A stretch of 64,000 bases of DNA from JAVBJN01 sp031546985. GTDB lineage: Bacteria > Bacteroidota > Bacteroidia > Chitinophagales > Chitinophagaceae. Location: the NCBI GenBank assembly GCA_031546985.1, contig JAVBJN010000073.1:1-64000 (forward strand), in the 5' to 3' direction. The notes under the pieces are model-generated. The model saw nothing but the letters and a program-made list of their open reading frames with translations, was not told the origin of the DNA and did no database searches. A program made the translations under genes and the position numbers. Below, one piece after another: positions 17,838-26,864 of this stretch. Every line of letters starts with the position of its first letter. The first letter of the stretch is position 1.

Positions 17838-19235
17838 TTATTTTACCCAGGCCAGTACTGTAGAAGGCATAATACCAATGATGATGATAAGTACTGCTAC
17901 CAGGCCTACTGCCAGCTTAAAGCCGGGCGTAATAGGCTCTACCAGCTCTGCTTCACCGGTTTTGAAATACATAGCCGTAATGAGGCGGAAATAGTAGTAT
18001 ACGCTCACTGCTGCCATTAACACCGCAAAGATCACCAGCCAGAAGAAAATACCTTGCTGGATAAGACTGTTCAGCATCATATACTTACCAAAGAAACCTG
18101 CGGTTAACGGTATACCCGCCAGTGAGAATACAAATATAGCTGCAGACAGCGCCAGCATAGGCTCCTTGCGGGCCAGGCCGTTAAAGCCGTCGTAGGTATA
18201 ATCTTTCAGTTTGAGCATGATGGAAAACAGACCAATGGTAGCCAGGCTGTACGACACTGCATACAAAGTAATAGCACCACGGCTCATTTCCTGGTTTTGC
18301 GCGGCCAGCACGGCAAACAGCATAAAACCTGCCTGCGCTATGGATGAGTAAGCCAGCATACGTTTTACACTCTGCTGCATTACCGCCGTAAAGTTACCAA
18401 TGAGCAAAGTGAGCGCGGTCATGAGCGCCACCATCATTTGCATATCTTTTGTAACCAGGCCATCCCAACCTGCAGATACCAGGCGTATAAACCCTACAAA
18501 AGCCGCGCCTTTTACCACTGTGGCCATAAAGGCGGTGAATGGTGTGGGAGTGCCGTCGTACACATCCGGAGTCCAGAAGTGCAGTGGCGCTGCAGATACT
18601 TTAAAGGCAAATGCAACAATCATCAGCAACAGACCTGTAATGGCCAGGCCAGATACATTGCCGCCTACCGCTACGCTGCCACGGGGCACATCGCCCAGCA
18701 TAAAGGTGCCGCTGGAACCATACAGCAGGGTTATACCCATGAGCAAAATACCGGTAGAGAACGAGCCCATCAGGAAATACTTGAGGGCAGCTTCGTTACT
18801 TTTCATATTGCCTTTATCGCTACCCGCCAGAATGTATTGGGGAATGGACATGATCTCAATACCCAGGAACAGGATGAGCAGGTTCTGATAGCTGCCCATC
18901 ATGAGCATACCACTGGTGATAAAGAATATTAATGCGAAATACTCGCCGGAGTACTTGCCCACTTTCGTAATGGCAGAGCCCGTGAGGATAAAATAGATCA
19001 ATGTACACACCAGCATAAACTGGTTAAACATCAGCGCGAAACTTCCGGTGTTAAACATGGTTTGCATAGAACCGAGAGAAGGGGTTACAATACCCGCTGC
19101 TTCCAGTCCGTTTACAATACATAAAACCAGCATACCCGCTATGGCTATGTTACGATGCGATGTTTTGTTTTCGGAAAATACACCCGAAAACATCATTAAA
19201 ACACCCCACAATGCCGAAGCTATAATTGCTAACAT
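17838..19235 (-). CDS. nuoN: NADH-quinone oxidoreductase subunit N
   Basis: This 465-residue antiporter-like membrane subunit of complex I is the last gene of the operon. It contains the family core KYFLMGSFSTGILLMG (about 150-165), the PLHFWTPDVYDGTPTPFTAF segment (about 218-237), and KRMLAYSSIAQAGFML (about 283-298). Lys and Glu in these helices form the proton path. It follows nuoM by 29 bases. Confidence 0.97.
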   Translation of the reverse strand: MLAIIASALWGVLMMFSGVFSENKTSHRNIAIAGMLVLCIVNGLEAAGIVTPSLGSMQTMFNTGSFALMFNQFMLVCTLIYFILTGSAITKVGKYSGEYFALIFFITSGMLMMGSYQNLLILFLGIEIMSIPQYILAGSDKGNMKSNEAALKYFLMGSFSTGILLMGITLLYGSSGTFMLGDVPRGSVAVGGNVSGLAITGLLLMIVAFAFKVSAAPLHFWTPDVYDGTPTPFTAFMATVVKGAAFVGFIRLVSAGWDGLVTKDMQMMVALMTALTLLIGNFTAVMQQSVKRMLAYSSIAQAGFMLFAVLAAQNQEMSRGAITLYAVSYSLATIGLFSIMLKLKDYTYDGFNGLARKEPMLALSAAIFVFSLAGIPLTAGFFGKYMMLNSLIQQGIFFWLVIFAVLMAAVSVYYYFRLITAMYFKTGEAELVEPITPGFKLAVGLVAVLIIIIGIMPSTVLAWVK

Positions 19236-19264
19236 AAGAATGACGTTCTTTCTGCTTGAATAAA

Positions 19265-20725
19265 TTATTTAATGATCACGTTGAGCGTGTTCAGCATATT
19301 TACAGTACCCTCGGTAAGGTTCAGTAATGGTTTAGGATATACTCCAATCACCAGGATCATGGCTACCACCACTACCATCGCTACCATTTCTGTTCCTCTC
19401 AGGTCGGCAATACCATTGGTTTTGCTTCCTGCCGGGCCATATAATACTTTCTGCACCATATTAAGGGTATATACCGCACCCAGAATCACTCCCAAACCGG
19501 CAAATACCATATACCATCCGTTGTACAGGAACAACCCGTTAAACATCAGGAACTCTCCAATGAATCCGTTTGTCAAAGGCAGGGCAATATTGGCAAACGC
19601 TACAATCACCAGGCAAATGGCCAGGTTAGGCGCCGAGGTGGCAATACCGCCCATTTCGTAAATGTTACGGGTGCCGGTGCGGCGCTCAATAGCATCTACA
19701 ATAGCCCACATACCAATAATGTTTACACCGTGGCTGAACATCTGTGCCATTACCCCTTGCAGGCTTATGTCGTTGCGGGCAAAGATGGCCGCGCACATCA
19801 ACCCAATGTGGGCAATGGAAGAATAGGCTACAATGCGTTTAATATCCGATTGCATCCAGGCCAGCAGCGATGCGTATACGATACCAATGACAGACAGTAC
19901 CACTACTACATGGCTCCAGTGCGCCACACCCGCAGGCATTACAGGCAACACCCAACGGATAACCGCAAAGATCCCCATCTTAACCATGATGCCGCTCAGT
20001 ACCATCGTAACCGGGGTGGCCGATTGCTCATAGGTATCGGGCTGCCAGGTATGGAAAGGGAACACCGGCATTTTAATGGCAAATGCCACAAAAAACAGGC
20101 AGAACAAAATATACTGTGCACCAGCGCTCAGTGTGCCATTGGTTGCCGCAGCTACCCAAATGCTCCACTCAAACGAATCGGTAATGGCATACATGCTGAT
20201 GATGCCCACCAGCATTAATAAGCTACCCGCAAAGGTGTACACAAAAAACTTAAAGGTAACCGGCACACGTTTTTCCCCACCCCACATAGAGCACAGGAAA
20301 TAAACGGGAATAAGCGCCAGCTCCCAGAAAATGTAGAATTGTAAGGCATCCCAGGCCAGGAATACGCCCATAAGACCGGCTTGCGCCAGCAGCATAAGAC
20401 CGTAAAAACTGTGCTTACGGTCAAAATTGTGTTCGTACCCAGCCAGGAAGATCAGCGGAAACGCAATGGCGGTGAGCAAACACAGCATCAGGTTCATACC
20501 ATCCAGCTGTATTACAAAACGGGCATTGAGCATTTCGATCCAGGGCAGGTTAAGCCGCAACATCTCTGCTTCAGGGTTTTGCTTAAACAGGTATAAAGCT
20601 ACAAAACCCAGTACCGCAGTGATGAGCGATGAAGCAATAGCCCACGTCTTTACGCCATCGTTCTTGATAGCGAAACTGATCAATCCACCCAGTAAAGGAA
20701 TCAGTATAAGTAAAAGCGTCAACAT
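19265..20725 (-). CDS. nuoM: NADH-quinone oxidoreductase subunit M
   Basis: This 486-residue proton-pumping subunit homologous to Mrp antiporters has the diagnostic sequences FYIFWELALIPVYFL (about 130-144, with the conserved Glu), FPFHTWQPDTYEQSATPVTM (about 222-241) and KRIVAYSSIAHIGLM (about 294-308). It follows nuoL by 24 bases. Confidence 0.97.
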   Translation of the reverse strand: MLTLLLILIPLLGGLISFAIKNDGVKTWAIASSLITAVLGFVALYLFKQNPEAEMLRLNLPWIEMLNARFVIQLDGMNLMLCLLTAIAFPLIFLAGYEHNFDRKHSFYGLMLLAQAGLMGVFLAWDALQFYIFWELALIPVYFLCSMWGGEKRVPVTFKFFVYTFAGSLLMLVGIISMYAITDSFEWSIWVAAATNGTLSAGAQYILFCLFFVAFAIKMPVFPFHTWQPDTYEQSATPVTMVLSGIMVKMGIFAVIRWVLPVMPAGVAHWSHVVVVLSVIGIVYASLLAWMQSDIKRIVAYSSIAHIGLMCAAIFARNDISLQGVMAQMFSHGVNIIGMWAIVDAIERRTGTRNIYEMGGIATSAPNLAICLVIVAFANIALPLTNGFIGEFLMFNGLFLYNGWYMVFAGLGVILGAVYTLNMVQKVLYGPAGSKTNGIADLRGTEMVAMVVVVAMILVIGVYPKPLLNLTEGTVNMLNTLNVIIK

Positions 20726-20749
20726 ATCTTTTAAGTACTTTCCTTTTGA

Positions 20750-22642
20750 TTAGTTAATAATGAATACCGACAGGATAAACAATAAGGCCATACCTATTAC
20801 CATAAAGAACAGGTAAAAACCAACCTGGCCGTTTTGCAGCATCCGCAGTTGCTGCCCACCCCAGTTTACCGTTTTTCCAACTCCGTTTACCAGGCCGTCA
20901 ATACCCAGTTTCTCAATAATATTATTCAGAAAAGCCGAAAGGGCTTTTAATGGTTTTACGATAATGGCATCGTAGAGTTCATCCACATACCATTTGTTTT
21001 CCATAACCTTGCCCAGGCCCGAAGATTCTTTTTCGGCATTGTAGCTTTTAAAGTAGCGCCATGCACCCAGTATCGCCAGCAGCGCCAGGCCCATTGCAGC
21101 AGCCATCAGTGTATACTCTTCGCTATGCGACAATGCTGCGTGGTGTCCTTCGCCATGGCCCACAATCACCGAGCTCAGGAAATTACCCAGCCAGTTGTGA
21201 CCGCCCATTACTTCGGGAATACCGATCAAGCCACCTACTACCGATAATATAGCCAGCACAATAAGCGGGAAAGTCATAGAGGCAGGGCTTTCGTGCAGGT
21301 GATGCTCTTGCTCATGCGTACCTCTGAACTTACCGTGGAAGGTAACAAACAACAGGCGGAACATGTAGAAAGCCGTCATCATTGCAGCGGCTACTGCCAA
21401 ACCGTACAATACTTTGTTTTGCTCAAATACGTGCAGCAGTATTTCGTCTTTGGAGAAGAACCCACTGAACGGGAAGATACCGGCAATAGCCAAACATCCC
21501 ATGAGGAACGTGAAGTACGTAATCTTCATGTGCTTCTTAAGGCCACCCATTTTGCGAATATCCTGCTCGCCACCCATCGCGTGGATAACCGAACCCGAAC
21601 CGAGGAACATGAGGGCTTTGAAGAAAGCGTGTGTAATAACGTGGAATACTGCTGTAGAGTAAGCGCCTACGCCCAGTGCCAGGAACATAAAGCCCAGCTG
21701 GCTTACGGTAGAGTACGCGAGTACTTTCTTAATATCGTTTTGTTTGATGGCAATGGTTGCTGCAAGCAATGCGGTAACCACACCTACCACTGCTACCAGG
21801 TGCTGTGCGTCGATAGCCAGAGAATAAATAGCGTTGCTGCGCACCACCATATAAATACCGGCGGTAACCATCGTAGCCGCGTGGATCAGGGCCGATACCG
21901 GGGTTGGACCCGCCATCGCATCGGGCAGCCAGGTATACAAAGGTACCTGCGCCGATTTACCCATCGCACCAATAAACAGGCAGATGGCAATGAGGTTAAA
22001 GTCTACACCACCAGCCATACCAATTCTTGGAAACAGCTCCGTATAGTTTAAAGTGCCAAACTGTGCAAACAGCAGGAACATACCCACCAGGAAACCCAGG
22101 TCACCAATACGGTTCATGATAAATGCCTTTTTAGCGGCATTGGTGTATTCAATGTTTTTATACCAGAAACCGATGAGCAGGTAAGAGCAAAGCCCCACGC
22201 CTTCCCATCCGATAAACATAATTACATAGTTGGCGCCCAATACCAGCAGCAACATAGAGAATACGAAGAGGTTAAGGTAGGCGAAGAATTTCGCGAAGCC
22301 TTCATCTTCGTGCATGTAGCCGGTAGAGTATACGTGAATGAGGAAGCCCACACCGGTTATCACCAGCAGGAACAGCGAAGACAGCTGATCTACCCAAAAG
22401 GAGAACGGCAGCCTTAATGATCCGGCGCTGATAAAATCGAATAAAAATACTTCCTGTCCTGTAAAGGTGCTGCCCAGGCCATTGATCTCAAAGAAGATCA
22501 TCAGCGATACGATAAACGAACCCAATACGGTGCCGCTACCTACAATACCTACCAGTGCCTTGCTGAGCTGTTTTCTGAACAGTCCGTTGATCAGAAATCC
22601 GATCAGGGGCAATAAAGGAACCAGCCAAACCAACTGAATCAT
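20750..22642 (-). CDS. nuoL: NADH-quinone oxidoreductase subunit L
   Basis: This 630-residue protein is the distal antiporter-like subunit. It shows VMFIGWEGVGLCSYLLIGFW (about 139-158), VPLYTWLPDAMAGPTPVSAL (about 234-253) and KKVLAYSTVSQLGFMFLALG (about 307-326). The extended C-terminal part typical of NuoL includes a charged amphipathic stretch and a final hydrophobic helix. It sits 30 bases after nuoK. Confidence 0.97.
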   Translation of the reverse strand: MIQLVWLVPLLPLIGFLINGLFRKQLSKALVGIVGSGTVLGSFIVSLMIFFEINGLGSTFTGQEVFLFDFISAGSLRLPFSFWVDQLSSLFLLVITGVGFLIHVYSTGYMHEDEGFAKFFAYLNLFVFSMLLLVLGANYVIMFIGWEGVGLCSYLLIGFWYKNIEYTNAAKKAFIMNRIGDLGFLVGMFLLFAQFGTLNYTELFPRIGMAGGVDFNLIAICLFIGAMGKSAQVPLYTWLPDAMAGPTPVSALIHAATMVTAGIYMVVRSNAIYSLAIDAQHLVAVVGVVTALLAATIAIKQNDIKKVLAYSTVSQLGFMFLALGVGAYSTAVFHVITHAFFKALMFLGSGSVIHAMGGEQDIRKMGGLKKHMKITYFTFLMGCLAIAGIFPFSGFFSKDEILLHVFEQNKVLYGLAVAAAMMTAFYMFRLLFVTFHGKFRGTHEQEHHLHESPASMTFPLIVLAILSVVGGLIGIPEVMGGHNWLGNFLSSVIVGHGEGHHAALSHSEEYTLMAAAMGLALLAILGAWRYFKSYNAEKESSGLGKVMENKWYVDELYDAIIVKPLKALSAFLNNIIEKLGIDGLVNGVGKTVNWGGQQLRMLQNGQVGFYLFFMVIGMALLFILSVFIIN

Positions 22643-22672
22643 TCGTAGAATTTAAATTTTAGTGATGTCTGA

Positions 22673-22972
22673 TTAGTTTTTCAATCTGTTCAGGATGTTA
22701 ATGTCTACCGAGTGCACATTGCGGTACATCATTACAATAATGGCCAGCCCCACGGCTACTTCTGCCGCTGCTACCACCATAATAAAGAATACGAATACCT
22801 GTGCAGCCGAGTCATTATACATTTTGGAAAATGCTACCATCAGCAGGTTCACCGCATTGAGCATCAGCTCAATGCACATGAAAATGATAATGGCGTTTCT
22901 GCGCATCAATACGCCCATCACACCAATGCTGAACAGCGCTACACTCAGAAAAATATAATATTGAATAGGCAT
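22673..22972 (-). CDS. nuoK: NADH-quinone oxidoreductase subunit K
   Basis: This 99-residue protein has three membrane helices. The conserved Glu appears in IFMCIELMLNAVNLL, and the last helix has AAAEVAVGLAIIVM. These buried glutamates belong to the proton channel of the membrane arm. It is 18 bases after nuoJ. Confidence 0.97.
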   Translation of the reverse strand: MPIQYYIFLSVALFSIGVMGVLMRRNAIIIFMCIELMLNAVNLLMVAFSKMYNDSAAQVFVFFIMVVAAAEVAVGLAIIVMMYRNVHSVDINILNRLKN

Positions 22973-22990
22973 AAGCTTATTTTAATAAGA

Positions 22991-23488
22991 TCAATGTTTT
23001 TTACCGATCAGTACCGCACCTACCATTGCGCTCAGGAACAGGATACTGCTCAGCTCAAACGGTACTACAAAGTCGGTAAACAGTTTTTGTCCCAGGTTTT
23101 TGATAAGCCCGATATCGGTTGCTACCAGCACACTTTCCTGTGTGGCAATTACCTGTTTCAGCGCAGCCAGTATCACCAGGAACAGCATTCCGCCCGATAG
23201 CACACCCGCAAACTGGAGCAACCTGCTCTTCTGCGGTTCCACATCGCCGTTCAGGTTCATTAACATGATTACGAAAAGGAACAGTACCATGATGGCCCCT
23301 GCGTAAACGATAATGTTTACAATAGCCAGGAACTGGGCATTCATGAGAATGTAGTGACCCGAAATTGCAAAGAAAGTAGTAATCAGAAACAACACACTAT
23401 TGATGGGGTTTCTGCTAAAGATCACGCCCAGGCCGCTAAGCAGCGCCGTGGCAGAAAGTACCCAGAATAAAATCTCCTGTATAGTCAT
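22991..23488 (-). CDS. nuoJ: NADH-quinone oxidoreductase subunit J
   Basis: This 165-residue protein has five predicted helices. The NuoJ region NAQFLAIVNIIVYAGAIMVL (about 49-68) contains the conserved Tyr/Gly helix that undergoes a pi-bulge transition in complex I. It lies between nuoI and nuoK, as is usual. Confidence 0.96.
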   Translation of the reverse strand: MTIQEILFWVLSATALLSGLGVIFSRNPINSVLFLITTFFAISGHYILMNAQFLAIVNIIVYAGAIMVLFLFVIMLMNLNGDVEPQKSRLLQFAGVLSGGMLFLVILAALKQVIATQESVLVATDIGLIKNLGQKLFTDFVVPFELSSILFLSAMVGAVLIGKKH

Positions 23489-23498
23489 GCCTCTCGGG

Positions 23499-24002
23499 TT
23501 ATTTTTGAGCGTTGGGGTGAGGAATTAACATATCTTCTTTCTTAAAAATAAAGCTGCTGCGGTCGTACATAGCAGGAGCCGGTGTTTCAGAAAGGTAAAT
23601 AGCCTGCTTGGGGCAAGCCTCTTCGCAATAACCACAGAAAATGCAACGCAGCATGTTTATCTCATACTTGGCCGCATATTTCTCCTCACGGTACAGGTTT
23701 TCCTCTCCGGGCTTACGCTCTGCAGCTTCCATCGTAATGGCTTCTGCCGGGCAGGCTACCGCGCACAAACCACAGGCAGTACAGCGCTCACGGCCTTCCT
23801 CATCCCTGTTCAGGATTTGCAGACCACGGAAAACCGGGCTGAAGGGGCGTGTCTGCTCAGGATACTGAACCGTAGGTTTCTTCTTAAACATGTGGCTCAG
23901 GGTAATACTCAATCCTTTTGCAATAGAAGGCAGGTATATCCTTTCTCCAAATGTCATCGGACTGCGATCAACCTGTACGGCCCTATTGGTTAAAGATTCC
24001 AT
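23499..24002 (-). CDS. nuoI: NADH-quinone oxidoreductase subunit I (two 4Fe-4S clusters)
   Basis: This protein has 167 residues from the ATG at 24002. The open frame extends to a TTG at 24023, directly abutting the nuoH stop, but ATG gives a normal start (MESLTNRAVQ). Two ferredoxin motifs bind clusters N6a and N6b: CTACGLCAVACP (about 75-86) and CIFCGYCEEACP (about 121-132). It passes electrons from NuoG to NuoB in the peripheral arm. Confidence 0.96.
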   Translation of the reverse strand: MESLTNRAVQVDRSPMTFGERIYLPSIAKGLSITLSHMFKKKPTVQYPEQTRPFSPVFRGLQILNRDEEGRERCTACGLCAVACPAEAITMEAAERKPGEENLYREEKYAAKYEINMLRCIFCGYCEEACPKQAIYLSETPAPAMYDRSSFIFKKEDMLIPHPNAQK

Positions 24003-24023
24003 AAACTCGTTATTTCGAAACAA

Positions 24024-25100
24024 TTATTTATTGAAAAAGAACAGGATAACAGCTCCGGTTATTACCATATTTACCAATGCCAGCGGAATCAGTTTTTTCC
24101 AACCCATATCCATCAGCTGATCGTAACGGAACCTGGGGAGGGTCCAGCGGATAAACATGAACATGAGGATGAAGAAAGTGATTTTGGCAAACAATACCAT
24201 GATGCCGATTACAGAGAACAGTACCGGAGATACCGCTTGCGCCACCTGATCCATGAACGGAAAGTTGTAACCGCCCAGGAACACGCAGCTCAGAATAGCC
24301 GAGGTAATGAACATGTTGATATACTCTGCAAACAGGTAAAAGCCCAGTTTCATAGAAGAGTACTCCTGGTGGTAACCCATGTTCAGCTCGTTCTCCGCTT
24401 CCGGAAGGTCAAAAGGCGCACGGTTCAGCTCCGCAAAAGAGCATACCCAGAAAATAAGGAATGCCAGCGGCTGTTTAAACGCGTTCCACGAAAAGAACCC
24501 ATCCGACCAGAAACCATGTTGCTGCTCTACCAGTTCCTTCATACTTAAAGTACCGGTAGTCATCAGAATAGCGATCAGGCTCAGGCCCAGCGCCAGCTCA
24601 TAAGAGATGGCCTGCGACGCGGCACGTATACCACTCAGCAAAGAAAATTTGTTGTTAGAAGCCCAGGCACCAATCATAATACCGTATACACCAATACTGG
24701 TTACGGCAAATACATACAGGATACCAATGTTAAGATCTGCTACCTGCAAAGAGATGGTACGGCCTGCAGAGGTTACGATATCGGGCCCCCAGGGCACAAT
24801 AGCACCGGTCATACAAGCGGTGGTCATGGCAATAGCCGGACCCAATACGAATAAGATACGGGTAGAGTTATTTGGAATGATCTCTTCCTTAAAGAAGAGT
24901 TTTACACCATCGGCCAGGGGTTGAAACAACCCAAACGGGCCTGCACGGTTAGGACCAATACGGTCCTGCATTATTGCTGCCACTTTACGCTCTCCCCAGG
25001 TGGCATAAGCTGCCACACCGAGAGATACACCAACGATGGCTGAAATCAGAATGATTTTTTCAATAATAAAAGCGGCATCTATAGCCAGAAGTGTTGTCAT
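24024..25100 (-). CDS. nuoH: NADH-quinone oxidoreductase subunit H
   Basis: This 358-residue multi-helix subunit forms part of the quinone site. Diagnostic segments are QDRIGPNRAGPFGLFQPLAD (about 40-59), a family signature, and ELNRAPFDLPEAENELNMGY (about 225-244), another. It follows nuoG by 70 bases. Confidence 0.97.
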   Translation of the reverse strand: MTTLLAIDAAFIIEKIILISAIVGVSLGVAAYATWGERKVAAIMQDRIGPNRAGPFGLFQPLADGVKLFFKEEIIPNNSTRILFVLGPAIAMTTACMTGAIVPWGPDIVTSAGRTISLQVADLNIGILYVFAVTSIGVYGIMIGAWASNNKFSLLSGIRAASQAISYELALGLSLIAILMTTGTLSMKELVEQQHGFWSDGFFSWNAFKQPLAFLIFWVCSFAELNRAPFDLPEAENELNMGYHQEYSSMKLGFYLFAEYINMFITSAILSCVFLGGYNFPFMDQVAQAVSPVLFSVIGIMVLFAKITFFILMFMFIRWTLPRFRYDQLMDMGWKKLIPLALVNMVITGAVILFFFNK

Positions 25101-25170
25101 TAGAAATCAGCGCTTTTAAAAACTTCGCAAAAGTAATCCTTTAATAATCAATTGCACAGAAAATACAAAC

Positions 25171-26262
25171 CTATTTGCCCTGGCCGTCAAAGTCGTCAGA
25201 GTGAGAAGGGCCGTTGATTTGAGACAAATGCACCCCGGGTTTGTTCACGTCGCTCACATTGTGAATGTCGAGCAGCAGCTTGGGCGATTTGCCAATCAGT
25301 TCGGGCAGTACATCCTTAGGTTTCACAGTGCCTACGTTACCGGCATAGTGTCCCTGCGATATCACCGAGTGCCTGTCTATAAGCGCAGGGCCTTCGATAA
25401 TCCAGTCTGCAGTATTTTTCTTTTCAAAACGGCATTCGTTACAGATCCATTCTTCCACTTCGCCGTATTTGTCCTTGCGGGCAGTTACACGGTATACTTC
25501 ATCGCCACGGTACCAGAGGGTAACTTTACCGGAGCATTTGCTGCAATTGCAGTGCGCATTTACCGGTTTCAGGAACCAAACCCTGTTTTTGAAACGGAAA
25601 GTCTTATCGGTGAGGGCGCCTACCGGGCACACATCAATTACGTTTCCAATAAAGTCGTTGTCCAGCGCTTTGCTGATGCAGGTGCTGATCTCCGAATGGT
25701 CGCCACGGCTCAGTATACCATGCTCACGCTTATTGGTCAGCTGGTCGGCTGTAAATACGCAGCGGTAGCACAAAATGCAGCGGTTCATGTGCAATTGGAT
25801 GTAAGGCCCAATGTCTTCGGGTTCAAACGTACGACGCTTAAACTCGTAGCGGGTTTCCAACGCACCATGCTCATACCCCAGATCCTGGAGATGGCACTCC
25901 CCTGCCTGGTCGCACACCGGGCAATCGAGCGGGTGATTGGCCAGCAGAAACTCTACCACACCGGCACGGGCATCCTGCACCTTGGGAGAAGTAATATTCT
26001 TTACTTCCATACCATCCATTACAGTAGTACGGCAACTGGCCACCAGTTTGGGCATCGGGCGCGGGTCCTTCTCAGAACCTTTGCTTACCTCTACCAGGCA
26101 GGTACGGCATTTACCACCACTGCCTTCCAGTTTGCTATAGTAACACATCGCAGGGGGCACCACATCGCCACCAATCTGGCGTGCAGCCTGCAGAATAGTT
26201 GTACCCGGAGCTACCTCCATGGTAATGTTATCTATCGTTACTTTAAATTTCTGATCACTCAT
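25171..26262 (-). CDS. nuoG: Short NADH-quinone oxidoreductase subunit G (2Fe-2S/4Fe-4S protein)
   Basis: This 363-residue protein is well under half the length of NuoG with a full molybdopterin-like domain. It keeps the electron-transfer N-terminus. A 2Fe-2S site is C-x11-C-x2-C (CYYSKLEGSGGKCRTC, near 39) with a fourth Cys in VASC. The N3 site is HPLDCPVCDQAGEC. The N4 site is CILCYRC with a later CPVGAL. After about residue 235 only a remnant remains, CNCSKC and ICNEC, recalling the first Fe4S4 domain of Mo/W oxidoreductases. Short NuoG proteins are, as I recall, common in Bacteroidota. The upstream gap holds a foreign-looking ORF. Confidence 0.95.
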   Translation of the reverse strand: MSDQKFKVTIDNITMEVAPGTTILQAARQIGGDVVPPAMCYYSKLEGSGGKCRTCLVEVSKGSEKDPRPMPKLVASCRTTVMDGMEVKNITSPKVQDARAGVVEFLLANHPLDCPVCDQAGECHLQDLGYEHGALETRYEFKRRTFEPEDIGPYIQLHMNRCILCYRCVFTADQLTNKREHGILSRGDHSEISTCISKALDNDFIGNVIDVCPVGALTDKTFRFKNRVWFLKPVNAHCNCSKCSGKVTLWYRGDEVYRVTARKDKYGEVEEWICNECRFEKKNTADWIIEGPALIDRHSVISQGHYAGNVGTVKPKDVLPELIGKSPKLLLDIHNVSDVNKPGVHLSQINGPSHSDDFDGQGK

Positions 26263-26277
26263 TGTGACTATTTTTTC

Positions 26278-26306
26278 TCACGGCTGCGCAACGGCGCAGC
26301 GCGTGA
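26278..26306. repeat. GC-rich hairpin in front of nuoG
   Basis: TCACG-GCTGCGC (26278-26289) pairs with GCGCAGC-(G)-CGTGA (26294-26306) around AACG, with a single bulged G. On the minus strand no T-run follows, so it does not look like a terminator of the nuo mRNA. It ends 16 bases before the nuoG start codon. It may be a repeat-type element or an mRNA processing or stability structure. Confidence 0.65.
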
Positions 26307-26326
26307 TCATTTTATGATAGCGAAGG

Positions 26327-26677
26327 TTATAAATCGTTTATAATCCTTTTTATTCCGTTTTTGAGCAGCACCTCATTAAAATTGATCAGCAAACCCAATC
26401 TGTTGCGGGTCAATTTCAAATAAGTGAGCATCTGCTTGTAATGCACATCTTCGAGCTTCGATACACTTTTAAGCTCCAGCACCAGACAATCTTCCACAAT
26501 CAGATCGGCACGAAAACCAATATTCATTTCCACACCATCATGAAAAACCTTTAACGGGTGTTGCCTCAGAAATCCGACCTGTCTTTTATCCAGTTCGTAG
26601 CACAGAATCTCTTCGTACACACTTTCAAAAAGCCCCGGCCCGTGTTGCCTGTGAATGTCGAAACAAACATCCAGCAC
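26327..26677 (-). CDS. GxxExxY-family protein inserted in the nuo operon, N-terminus possibly degenerate
   Basis: The GTG at 26677 gives 116 residues. GPGLFESVYEEILCYEL (about 12-28) fits the GxxExxY motif. HPLKVFHDG and FRADLIVEDCLVLELKSV follow; the D...E.K pattern resembles the PDDEXK-like core assigned to this family. Family members normally begin some 10-20 residues earlier. In-frame codons upstream do encode matching residues (FENETATIVLDVC), but no ATG, GTG or TTG lies between the stop at 26744 and 26677. Either the GTG is used or the start was lost. The gene is unrelated to complex I. Its function is unknown and a nuclease role is only inferred. Confidence 0.75.
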   Translation of the reverse strand: MLDVCFDIHRQHGPGLFESVYEEILCYELDKRQVGFLRQHPLKVFHDGVEMNIGFRADLIVEDCLVLELKSVSKLEDVHYKQMLTYLKLTRNRLGLLINFNEVLLKNGIKRIINDL

Positions 26678-26864
26678 AATTGTCGCGGTTTCATTTTCAA
26701 ATACTATAAGCAGCGGTTTAAAGCGTTTATGCCTTGCCTTTGCTTAATTCTGGTGGTTATGTCATGCATTTCGCTGTGCTGCCATGAAATCTTCCTCGCC
26801 GTGTCGCTGCGCCGCAGTGAGCATTTCATCATCCATGTCATTGCGTCGCCGTGAACGGGTTTAC

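Noticed and set aside
26271..26306. Transcription terminator between the GxxExxY ORF and nuoG
   Set aside because: The hairpin is strong, but on the operon strand it is followed by A and not T.
25201..26343. Open frame of 380 residues on the plus strand over nuoG
   Set aside because: It is antisense to a gene with all its cluster ligands and has no recognisable motif.
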